64,000 nucleotides of DNA from Dactylonectria macrodidyma (Eukaryota > Ascomycota > Sordariomycetes > Hypocreales > Nectriaceae). The position numbers and the translations under genes are program-made. The DNA is taken from positions 806,001 to 870,000 of the forward strand of contig JAGMUV010000026.1 of assembly GCA_020744425.1 (NCBI GenBank). Reading direction: 5' to 3'. Each line of letters begins with the position of its first letter. The stretch's first letter is position 1. The notes beneath the pieces were generated by a model, which was not told the origin of the DNA, searched no databases, and saw only the letters and a program-made list of their open reading frames with translations. Of the stretch, positions 43,604 through 54,418 are shown piece by piece.

Positions 43604-46600
43604 CTAGTCGATGGTGATCACAACTCTCTTCTCGCGGCCGTTTCCATCCGAAGTCTCATCTTCCGACGGCCTCTTCTGGCCCGCCGATGCGCTCGGCGCC
43701 CGCATTCCAGGCGGACCGTTCGAAGTACCTGGCCCCAGGACTGGTCGAGGATGGCCCAGGCCTGGATACCCAACCGACGGCTGAGCCTCAAACTGTTGAA
43801 CGGCGGCATTGCCAGCACTGGGGCCCGCGACAATGTTGGCAGGTACCGGCGCCGGTTGCTCGCGTCGAATATTTCCCAGCAATATCATCTTGCGATAGTC
43901 CTCAGCGCCCAGCAGATTCTCCATGTACTCCCCCTTCATAGGCGCCACCCGCGCTTCGAGAGCTGCCACTGCTGCATTGTACAGCTCTTGCTGATGATCC
44001 GACATTTTTATCTTCTTGGTGACGACAAGCGTCATTGCTGGGGTCGATTTTTGTGTTACCATGTTAAAGAATCCAGCTGGAATCAATTGTTTCTGCAGAT
44101 GGCGTCGCCGAGTCTGAGCCATCTGGAAGCGAGCCGTGGTCTGCGTCGAGGACTGGAGGAACGCGTTGAGGCTGAGGCAGTCCGGACAGCGCGGCCCGCA
44201 TCCTCGCGGCTCGTAGGTCCATCCTCGATCGACCGGAGACGGTGGAAGACTGGTAGTGTCCACAACCTTGACGAGGAGCACCTTGAAGAGCGACGCCATC
44301 GCAGGGGACGGGGGGATGCTGTTCTCTTGCAGCTTGGTGGCTGTTTCAGCAAGGAATTCCGCCAGAAGAGCCTCCTCTCTGTTTTCCCAAGAGCCGGCTT
44401 GCAGAGACCTGCAGCTGTCTTCTACAACTTTGAGGAAAGACGAAAAGACCCCGAGGCAGATGCTCTGGTCTAACAAGGTGAGAAAATCGGACTGGTAGTG
44501 TGGGACCGGAACGGGAGGCGCTGGGTTACGGTAGTAATAGCTATGGGGAACTTGCTGCGGCTGTGGAGTTCTGAAGTCTGAACTCCGGAGCCTCAGCTGA
44601 GCGGTGGCATTCTCCAGGATACGCGTGAAGATGGCGTGGACATCGTACGGGGCCGAGGTGTAAGCCCATTCCAAGAAGCGGACCAAGAGGTCCTGCGTGC
44701 CACGGCTTGCCAGGGTGGGCAAGAACCTGGTAGAATGAAGAAATTAGTCTATAGCCATCCGTGAACGAGATCTGGAGGGACAAATGAGGCCTTACCAGGT
44801 GACAATCCAGTCAGTGTCATTTTGCCTGGCAAGAATCATCGTCCGAAGAGATGCCAGCTCCGACTCTTCCCAGGTCGGTCTTGCCTCTAGCTCCTGAACC
44901 AAGGCCCCCCTGACCCATCTTTTGAATGATTTCTCAAGGTGCACATCGTCGAGAGCAGATTGAAAGCGGGAGACGGCGGTCAAGAAGTTGTCCAGTTTAG
45001 TGGCAGACAGTAGAACGCCACCGAACCTGGAGGCTGTTAGCGTGGAAAGCGCCTGGCCACTGGTAGCGGTAGTTGACCTACCAGCGACTCCATTCAGAGA
45101 AGTCAGCTTTCTCTGCATCAGTCAGAACACGCGGGTGTTCGCATCTCTGCTTGATGGCCTTGACCATGGCCTGCATAACCTCGGGCTGCTGCCAGCCACG
45201 GCCGGTTGCGTCTCTGTACAGGCTGTCGTTGCCGAGCCGGATAGCCCACTCGATGATCCTGACAAGATTGTTGTTCCGCGTGACACGAGAGCCAGCCATG
45301 GCAGCCCTCAGTGTCTTCAGTGCGACGGTCTTGGTGAGATCATTGTCGGGATCACGATTGTAATCTTCCAAGACCATGGACAAGATCGAATCTGCGCTTG
45401 AATCTCCCATGATGCTCGCCACGTTCATCTTAGGCGTGAGGATGATGACCTATATCACGACAAGTTAGCGGGTTGAAGCGAACTAATCCCAAGGTAAAGT
45501 GCTGGGATTTACCGTGTTGTGGTACCGAAGATGATTCGGCATGCTCTCGTTTCCGGTGAATTCGCCCTCATCCTCACTGTCTGGCGCACGATCCATGTAT
45601 AGGTGCTCGTCCAGGAGCTCCTTCGTGGAGATCGATCCGTACCTCGCCACAAGAGCCCCGTCCGGCGTGAAGATGTTCGACAGACTTGTGCTTGCCTCCG
45701 AGTCCAGGTCATAATACTCACCGTAGTCTTCATCGTCCGTCTCGGTATGGGACATGTGGGCGAGGAAGATATAGAAGCCTGACTCCACAGCGACCCTCTG
45801 CAGAATCTGGAAGAGGGCAGCATCACGCCCCTTGAGGAGACTCAGCGAAAGACTGGTCCTGCTGTACTGATGATCGGTGGAATAGCAAACCTTGCCGATC
45901 TCAACGAAATCTCGGGCCCATTCCTGCAACATGTCTCGCAGCAGGTTGGATTGCTTGATGAAGTGAGAGGGGGATGTGAGACTTGGGCCGTCCAGGATGA
46001 TGTTGTATGTGAGGATGAGACGGTATCCCGAGGTCAGCTCCTTGACCTCGTGGGTGACGTCGCCGTACCATGCCATTGCGGTGATGTCGAATTTGGAGGC
46101 TGGCCCCGTTTCGAGTGTGCGCTCATCATCGCCAAAGGAAAGCTGAACTTCGCCGCCTTGATGCTCGGACGGAAGACAGACCACCAGCGTGGCGACCATT
46201 CCCGGCGTCTTCTCCGAGTCCTTGTGGCGTTTGAAGAACGAGCCGGGCTCGTACAGGAGCATCTTGTAAGGTTCGGCGCGTGCCTTTTCGAGGCCGAGGC
46301 GGTGGGCAGCGTTTGCCAAGAGCGGTTTGTTCAGGAACTTGTCCCATCCTGGGTTGCACAAACGGAACTGGGTGTGGTCAAGCTCCCACGCCTTGCGCAC
46401 CGAGGTGTCCACGACAGTCTCGTCGCCCCGGCCGAAAGGGGCCTGCCGGCAGGCGTTGCGGATGGTCTCGGCATCGTCAGGCCGAAGTGGCAAGGGAACG
46501 GGGAGGTGGCCGAGGATCTCCAGGCCAGGGTTGACGAAGGAGTCGTAGCGGTCGGTGGAGGCGATTTCGCCAGCTGCTTGGATGCTGTCGAGGTGGTTCC

Positions 46601-46703
46601 GCAACTTTGTCTTATATCGCATCCACAGGGTCCTTTCCTCGGACCCCATGTCTTCAGATTCCGAGCCGTTGGCCCCATCAGACCCGTCGGAGTAGTCAAA
46701 CAT
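43604..46703 (-). CDS. 2OG-Fe(II) oxygenase domain protein (four exons, 970 aa)
   Basis: complement(join(43604..44726,44796..45026,45082..45449,45513..46703)), 2,913 nt, all phases consistent. The introns are 63, 55 and 69 nt with GTAAAT, GTAGGT and GTAAGG donors, CTAAC/CTAAT branches and TAG/CAG acceptors. The N-terminal third is a prolyl-4-hydroxylase-type dioxygenase domain. H160 and D162 (FKRHKD) and H218 (DVTHEV) should bind Fe(II), and R228 (SGYRL) should bind 2-oxoglutarate. The remaining ~600 residues are helical with no domain I know, ending in a Pro/Gly-rich tail and basic KRPSEDE...KRVVITID. Substrate unknown; related fungal proteins exist. It is divergent from the gene at 47229. 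No lesions are visible. Confidence 0.85.
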
Positions 46704-47228
46704 CGTGGTGTCAGTGTCATGTGCTGAAGACAGCGATGGGTTGGACGCCTTAGGGTGACACGGAATGGTTGGTGGGGGAGATGGCGAAGATGCTGCGGGA
46801 GCGGGAAGGACTGGAGGCTGTCGACTTCATTTCTTTCTCGCCTCCCGGGGTTCCTCCAGAATCCTGTCCCAGAGTTGCCACCCCGAGTATCAAACGACGC
46901 TTTGACAGGGCTCGAGACGCGTTTTGGTGGGTCGCCCATAGAAGGGTTCAGACATGTGATCCTGGACCCCCTCTACGGTTACCTCAGCAAGCTCAGGCCA
47001 TTTGTCGTGCCTGAGGCACCAAACCACGCTATACCTAATCGGTAAAGTTCTCGTCCAAATGGCCTGAGTGCCGTGTCATGGATTTTTGGCCTGAATCAAG
47101 ATCCTTCGTATGGAAGCAATTCATGCACTTCAACCTCGTTTTCCTCCACAACCAGCCATCGCGCAGTCGAATTGACGGGTCCAGCTGAATTCTCTATCCT
47201 TATTTGACAGCCCATTGAAATTTGAGCA
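46704..47228. promoter_or_regulatory. Divergent intergenic region (525 bp)
   Basis: This lies between the oxygenase start (minus) and the DUF6589 gene start (plus) and must carry both promoters. I see no clear TATA box or operator. Confidence 0.4.
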
Positions 47229-49965
47229 ATGTCAGATCAAAACCCCAGCCGGCGCAGCGCACGACTGAAACCGACGACTCCAGGGAGAAGAGAAGAACAA
47301 CCAAGAATTGCTGGCTCGAATCCCCCCGGCCGCCGCCGCAGACCTGTCAGATCTCGAGTATGGACGGCAGGAAGGCGAGTAAGCGATATATGCAAATACA
47401 TGTCCAACAAACACCACTTGACACTCGCCGAGTTCATCCGAGTATACGTGACTACCCAAGGCGATGATGGCTATGGAGATCGACCCGCTACACGTGCCAA
47501 ACGCCTTGCAGACGCGATATACACTCAACCAGAGGTGCTAGAGGCATTACGGGAACATCCTGCGTCTGGTATGGCAGGAATTGCCTCTGTAAAGGCGCTG
47601 AGGAAGGAAATGAAGGCGCTAGAAGAGGCCGGAGATATGTTTGGTGCCTATCGAGTCGACCGTGGACAAGAGAAGACTCCACAGGCCGATATTGGACAGG
47701 AGGGACAGCCTGAAGATGGCCAAATCCTCGAGGCATACGAGTGCATACTTGGCGACCTGCAGTTCGAGGACATGTCCAAGCAAGTCACCACTCGGGCTCC
47801 TCTTCTATTTGGGCTACTCAATGGTCTTATGGCGCCCAAGACAGAGAGAAAAGATCGACCACCACGAGATCCTGTCAAGTTCAACCGCAGGATTGCGATA
47901 ATCACGTCGATTCTCTGCTACTCTCGGGCGTCGGAAGGGAGCAACAAGTTCCCCCGCGTGTTTGGTGCCTTCCTGCACTCAAATGGCGTGAAACGGCGTG
48001 TCCTCGATCTTCTTCACCAGTTTGGGCTTTGTGAAGGCTACAAGGGGGTCCACAGGCATCTCGAATCCGTGGCAGAACAAGCAAAGGCATCCTCACCGTC
48101 TCCCAGTATGGACGTCGACTGATCGCAAGTAGGGGACTGTCCGTCGATATGGTCAGCAACTGGATGCCTGCGTTGTGTATGACAATTTCGACTATCGAGA
48201 AGGTATCAAGCACCAGCTCATTTCAAACCACGCAGAAATGCGCTCTGTGACGACGGGAAAGGTGTTCAGAGGCGCCGATATCCCTTCCGGTGGTCTGAAG
48301 CGGTCAATGCTGCACCGCGAGGTCCCCCTTACAATAGAGGACCTTCTGTACTCTCCTGGTGCAGCCATATATGACGAGTCTGCCGCCAAGATTGACACCT
48401 ACTTCATAGCGGAGGCAATTCGATCAGCATATCCGAAATCGGTCAAATCTATCTTCTCTACGTCCCCCATCCCTTACCCCGCTATGCCAACAGTCGAGTT
48501 GCTCGAGCTTCGAAAGACCGACAGCAAGACGCTCGGTCCGATTCTCTTCAACGAAGGTACTCTGGATGGCTCCTACGAGGTTGTGGAGAGCATCTACAAG
48601 CACCAGTTCCAACTAGATGATGCAGAATTCGACAACCGTCTGTTTTTGGCGTTTGGCGATCAGAAAACTTCGTCACTCATCCGATCTATGCAAGCTGAAC
48701 AAGTGGACGCATCTGCAGCATACGACAGAAAAGACTGGCTGATAGGAGTCGCTGCGCTGTTTCACCTGCGCATGAATTTCCTCTGGCTCATGCAAAAGAC
48801 ACATTATGGCAATATGGAACAGCAAGACGCTTCAACCCTCTATCACAACATCAACTTCTGGGGACGAAAGAATATTCCAGCGGACCGTGCGGCTTTTCAG
48901 GTTCTGGAAGAGCTGGTACTTCATAGTTTTGACGCTCGGGTTGTCGGACTACTCTATACCCGCCTCGAGCAGCGCAGCATCGATACGTCAGAACAAGGCG
49001 AGGTTGACAGGGCAATTCAGAAGATGGGTGCCAGAGGTTTCATGGAGCTAGTGGAAGATGTTCGCAAATCCGCGTTTGAGCCGCAAGCCTGGCGACCATC
49101 CAAGGAGAAGTACGCCGACAACACGATCGATGAGGAGTTCCTGAGCCATGCTCGATATCTTCAGCAGATGATTGTCTACAAGACCTTGAAGTACGGCATC
49201 AAGAACGGAGACATAGGACTCATCGATCGAGTCATCGGTGTCTGTTGCTTTTACTTCGAGGGGACTGGACAATCAAACTACGCATTCGAGATGCTCTATC
49301 TGAAGCGGCTCACGAGCACCAAGGCTTGCGACAAGGAGCTCCGGCGCGCAATCCTCTCGAATAGCCTCGTCAATCCGCATGGTCGTCGAGATACCTGGCA
49401 AGAAGTCGATCGTAGCCTTGAATATCTGAACCTGGAGCTGAAAAGAGAACTTTGGGCCCGTCGAACGTCGACTTTCGGATTGGATGCTCTGTTCAAGACT
49501 ACCTCGTTGACGGCGGAATATACTGTTTGTCTACGCAAGGCGATAGAGAAGGCATTCGCCCGGAAGGACAACTCGACACATTCCGTGCCCTCCCCGATGG
49601 ATGATATTCATACATTGGCGTTTGAGTTGGCCTGCGACTCGATTAAATTTTATGAAGGTGGTAGACAGGCAAGACATCAAGCACCGGACATACACACGAT
49701 CGGGCTCGAAAGAGTAGCAACAAAGAAACTAGAAGTGTTCAATGCAAAGGTTATGAGAGATGAAGATCGAATAATAGTGCCACCTTATGAAAGGAGAGGA
49801 GTCACGGCTGATCTGGATCCCAACAACGACACGATGGCGATACTGGTATGTTTATTCCAATAGAGTTTCTAGTGTCATGCTAACGTTAGCATACGTGACC
49901 AGCCCTTGGAAGACAGAGATGAAACCCACGAGTGGGGTTTACCTTCAGATATCGAGTCGGAGTAA
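47229..49965 (+). CDS. DUF6589-type protein (about 871 aa, three exons)
   Basis: A model that keeps all phases is join(47229..48068,48133..49845,49903..49965). The last intron is firm (GTATGT, GCTAAC, CCAG; 57 nt) and adds a 20-residue acidic tail. The first (48069-48132, weak GTGGCA donor, CTGAT branch, TAG) is inferred and could end at 48156 instead. The N-terminus is basic (RRSARLKPTTPGRREEQ). The core has the DUF6589 hallmark CVVYDNFDYREGIKHQ, then HAEMRSVTTGKVFRG and IPSGGLKRSML. The function is unproven. The YDN-F motif recalls acidic positions of RNase H-fold transposases, but that is my inference. The stop lies 5 bp from that of the convergent helicase. No break is visible. Confidence 0.72.
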
Positions 49966-49970
49966 CCCAT

Positions 49971-52900
49971 CTACAATATCCATTCTCTGTGGTCATAACG
50001 GCTATTCTTCCCTTTCTGGTTGCGAGGACTTCGCCTTGCATTGGGGTCCAGACCGCCGAGGGCGACCCGTTTCGCCATTTCTCCTTCCCCTCGACTCGAG
50101 GTGGGACGTTTCGACAACCGATTGCCATCCACCACGCCGGGCACCTCATTCTCACTATCTTCGAAAACACTAGATATGGCGGCAGAACAGTTCGCGTTCG
50201 TCGATGTCATCAGCCCGCTGATGGATGTGGATGACGAGTTGGCTGGTACTGGGGCCATTGGTGGCGTCGATAGATGAGGGGAGCATGACGCTGAGCTCTC
50301 TCTTGCATTGGCGATGATTCTCTGCAGCGAGGAAGCGAACTCTTCTCGCTCGCGCAAGAATGACGTCCTTCGCCCTTGATCAGGAGTCCTCGGAATCCCC
50401 ACTTCGTTCGATGCCCTTCTTTCCTGAGACTCTCTCCCATCTCGACCCCTGTAGAATTCTTGACATTTGCGGGAAATATGCACTGGGCCTGCAGCTCCTG
50501 ACGTTCGGGACGTCCGTGACGTTCGTGGCCTGCTACCTCCGGGCCAGTTCCTCACCACATAGGACTTGATATCGTTGAACTCTTTAAAGAGTTCACCGAA
50601 ATGATCTTTCAACCAAGTCGATTCCACAAACTCCTCCAACTCAGCGGCCGTGTGGATGTAGGCATATTCTCTCGACAATGATATCCACTCACTCTTCTGA
50701 GTGAATAGCCATACGGAAAGCTTGGGCTTCGCCATCTGATGCGCCGAGTTGACAGCGTTGTCTCCCCAGAGGACTAGACGGTCATAAAATGCACCTGATG
50801 CTGTTCCCTCGTGGGGCTTCCGAAGAACGGGACCAATCTCCCACGGGAAAGGCACCGTCCGCGTCAGGGAAGGATTGCAAACACTACAGCACTCGTCCGG
50901 TCCTGGAGCAGGTAACTTGGATGCCGGGTCTGACAAACTCTCTTGCAGCCAATCCATTAGGATTCGGCGTAGGCATGAGGATCGATTGACAAGATTGAAC
51001 AGCGCCGGGCAGTCATTGTACAAGTCTGTTCGACGCTCTCTGTCTGTCTTGCGTCTGGGCTGCTCTCCTGGAACGTCACAGTCAATGATGTCCACAGCGA
51101 CATCTGATTCATCGTCTGGGATGTCACCGCCCACTACCGGTTCAGCAGAGCATGACTGGGCTAATCCGGTCGTTGCGGAAAGCCTTCTCAAAGACGACGG
51201 CGTCTGACTGCTGGAGAACATTGCCGCTCTTGTCGATGCGATCCTGTCGCCCACGGCCCAGCTTTCCACCAAGAAGATTGCCTCTCCCTTGTGCCGGTCA
51301 TTCTAGCTGCACGACCAAAGCGTTGGATAAGAACGCACAAGAGTCGTTCCAGAGGGAAGCCATACTGGACAACCCGTATGACATCCGAGAGATCCACTCC
51401 CGTTCCCAATGACTCTGTTGCCACCGTGATTCGAATCTTAGAATCCGCCTTAGAGAACTCGTCGTATATGGCATTCTTGTCATTCAGAGTGGTGTGTGAG
51501 TGGTAGGCCTGGATAATCTGCTTGCAGTCGCGGGCTCCTATGGCCCCATCTGAAAGTTTCTGCAGCCACTCTCGCAGGCATTCCGCACATTTTTGTATAT
51601 CCCGACGGGAGTCTATAAAGATAACGGTCTTCGGAATACTCTCCGGCGTTGGCGAGCCGTTTGTGATGGCGTCCTGCAGAACAAAGAAGAGGCTTGTGAA
51701 TCTCTTCGTCGTCCGCGGTTGGATCATCTCCACCATCAACTTGATCTCCGGTCTGTCGATGGATGATCGAAAGAACTCGCAGCTGGCCTGGAAGCCTGTC
51801 ATTTTCGTCGCAGTGTCTAATGTCGTTCGGTCCAGGGTGGCAGAATAGCTAAACTATGGGACACCTCCTCCTAGCCTTCGGCGAAGGAGAGAGAGTTGTG
51901 CATACTGTGGACGGATACCATTTCCCCAGAGGGCCACCAAATGGAGCTCATCCACAGCCACAATACAGACGCGCTTCTTGAAGCCGGGCTGCTTGCTATC
52001 GACCGAAACCAACCGGCTGCGATCTCTGGGCCCATGATGAGATGAGTATACACACCCGTCTCAATCTCCTGGGCCAACGCATCGGTCTTGTCGGTCCTGC
52101 CGTTGATGAACACGGATCAGGCTTTCTATCCATATTCCATACTCCATACAGGCCCGTATGGAATATGGAATATGGAATGCACCTCGTATGGAAACTTATT
52201 CCATACGTATGGAATACAAAAAATGACGTCATCTCTCACACTGCCACTATCGTAAAGAATCAGGTTTGGGAGCTCTGCAATTCAGTAATTGTACAGTGTG
52301 TTGGGCAGGGGGACAAGAGGGACACCACCACCCGAAGTGACGGATGCCGTAGGGTAGGCGGGATGCGTAGCAGAGCGAGGATGGACAAGACTCGCAAAAC
52401 AAAACAGACAAAAAGAGGGCCAGAGCTGCAATCAAGCGGCTGGCTAGAAAATAAATCAGATATTCCAGTTGATCAAATAAATCTCATCATAATGACATCA
52501 AAAACAATTCAATAATTCAAAAAATAAAGGTGGGCAAGAACATTGTTGATTCCTATCTGTGTCCGAGTTGTCTCTGCCTTTTATCTCAGACCAACTCCAG
52601 TTATCCTTATCGATAGCCTTATCAAGACCGGCACTCAAATTGGTCGGCCAATTAAAATTCCGGGTCATCCTAGCTAGTGGGCCCTCAGCCCCGACACAAC
52701 AGTGATTTGCCCGCTGTCGGCTGCAGACAGAGCTGAGATTGAAGCATGAACCAGCATAAATGATGGGTTTGGGATCACTCTGAAACAGACTGCAATAGCG
52801 GGGATAATATTTTCCGGAATAATCCATTATTCCATACGTATGGAATACGGACGGCCCGTATGGAATATGGAGTATGGAGTATGGAACATTCCATACTCCA

Positions 52901-53344
52901 TCACTTATTCCATACGAGTATGGATAGAAAGCCTGACACGGATCTCGCGCCCGGAAGCCTTTGGATTTTGATGCACTGCTCCTGTCCAATTCGATCCAAA
53001 GGGATGATGATGAGGCCGATGCCACCGCGACGAAACAACGGCGCTGCCTGGAATATGATGCTCTTGCCAAAAGATGTCTTGGCTGCAAGAAGAAGGTCCT
53101 CCCTTTTGAACACTAAATGCCATATAGCATCTACCTGCTTCTGACGGGGTTCGAATGGATAGAGATGGCGTTCCAGGCCTGCCCGGATGATGCCCTTCTG
53201 CACCTCCTCAGGCGCGTGTCTTGCCTTATCAACCAAATCCTGGATGGCCAGCATGCTCGTGGTGTTATCGGCATCTTGGACGAGGTTTCTTGCGTCGTTT
53301 GTGGTGTCTCGTCGCCGCCTTCGAATACTAGCCCTGTTTCGCAT
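49971..53344 (-). pseudogene. RecQ-like DEAD/H helicase, split by a MITE
   Basis: Read on the minus strand from about 53344 (ATG; earlier exons possible): RQKQVDAIW, motif I AAKTSFGKS, then a MITE (52118-52935). Removing the MITE and one duplication joins LPGARS to VFINGRTDKTDALAQE exactly. Next come THLIMGPE, a -1 frameshift near 51965, the DELH box (VAVDELHLVALWG), a TAG at 51854-51856 in a P-W-F context, SATLD, motif VI QRFGRAAR and a -1 frameshift near 51285. The C-terminus has a Cys cluster (CLRR ... CCSVCNP) typical of this RecQ-related family. Such helicases resemble fungal telomere-linked helicases. The gene is dead by four independent lesions. The TGG-to-TAG change fits RIP. Confidence 0.82.
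52118..52935. mobile_element. hAT-type MITE, 818 bp, in the helicase gene
   Basis: The inverted ends CAGGCTTTCTATCCATA and TATGGATAGAAAGCCTG (17 bp) are perfect. Perfect 8-bp duplications ACACGGAT lie at 52110-52117 and 52936-52943. Many TTCCATAC/GTATGGAA words lie near both ends as subterminal repeats. The interior is AT-rich with no transposase. Confidence 0.92.
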
Positions 53345-54418
53345 TGAGAAGATGGACACAACACCCCCAACAAGGCGATAGACGCGTAAATTCCGGCCGG
53401 AGAAAGTGTGTCGCAGTATCTAGTGACATTCCAATGCCCTTGGATTGCATCTATTGAGGCGTCTCCGGCTTTCAAAGTAGGAACGATGGTTGGATGGCGA
53501 TTCTGACGCGGTCTGGCTCACCACATATCGGAGTTTTCCACAAGACGCCAGCATGGGAGAGTAAAATAAATTTTATAGGTAGATATAGTATACTTCTGTG
53601 CACAGCCCAGTGAAATTGAGGGCAAATACAATGTGTTTTGATGTGGTAATTGATGGATATGAAAAAGTGCGATTTTCCAGAATCGCGAAAAACACATACA
53701 AATTGTCGAGTAGTCAGTGTGCGCAGTTGACAGGATCCTCAGACTATTTACTCGAGGAGTCGTCCAAGTAACGTGACCTTTGGCGCTAATCCTAATATCG
53801 CTAGACTCCTCTTGTAAAATGGTCTGAGCTTGCTGAGGTAAGTCGCAACTGTGGTGGGGGAGGGGCAGAGTCAGAATTTGCCAACCCCGACCGCTTTCCG
53901 CGGGGCACAGAGGAGTGAGTTGGCGTCATATCAAGATGGAACAAGTCAGTCAAGATGCGCAATAAATTTCACAGAACGCTTCAAGTTCTCTTTTATTGCG
54001 AGGCATGTTACCATTATCAATTCATTGACTAAGTTTAATGTGGTTTGGTTTGGTCCACGTCCCTTCCCTTCCGTAAACTCTTCTGCCACCAGCAACTCCA
54101 TAAAACTCCATTGTAATAACTCCCAACAAATTGCATCGTAGGTTCATGCTGTGTCCCAGTCTCATAAATAATACACCTCATCTTGGTTTGTCCTCGCTGG
54201 CATAACCTCGCTCGAGGTTGCACAAACACCCACGCACACGAGAAAAATCTAAAGGACAGGATATCATATGTTGGAAGAACTGATGATTCCCCCTCAACTT
54301 CAGGATTTAAGTTAAGGTTTGAAGTCCTGAACTTAGATCGTAGGACTTTCTAGGACTCAAGTCCTAGAAGGGACCACTCAAAGATATAAGGTCTTAAAGG
54401 TCCTTCGATTGCAAGATA
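53345..54418. other. Upstream flank of the helicase, no gene seen
   Basis: AT-rich sequence with possible lost 5' exons of the helicase at 53345-53480. Positions 54350-54367 form a short palindrome (CTAGGACT-CA-AGTCCTAG). No gene is supported. Confidence 0.4.

Noticed and set aside
43580..44473. 297-codon plus-strand frame
   Set aside because: Antisense to the last exon of the oxygenase gene; Arg/Leu-rich shadow composition.
45870..46727. 285-codon plus-strand frame
   Set aside because: Antisense to the 2OG oxygenase domain exon, which carries the catalytic motifs.
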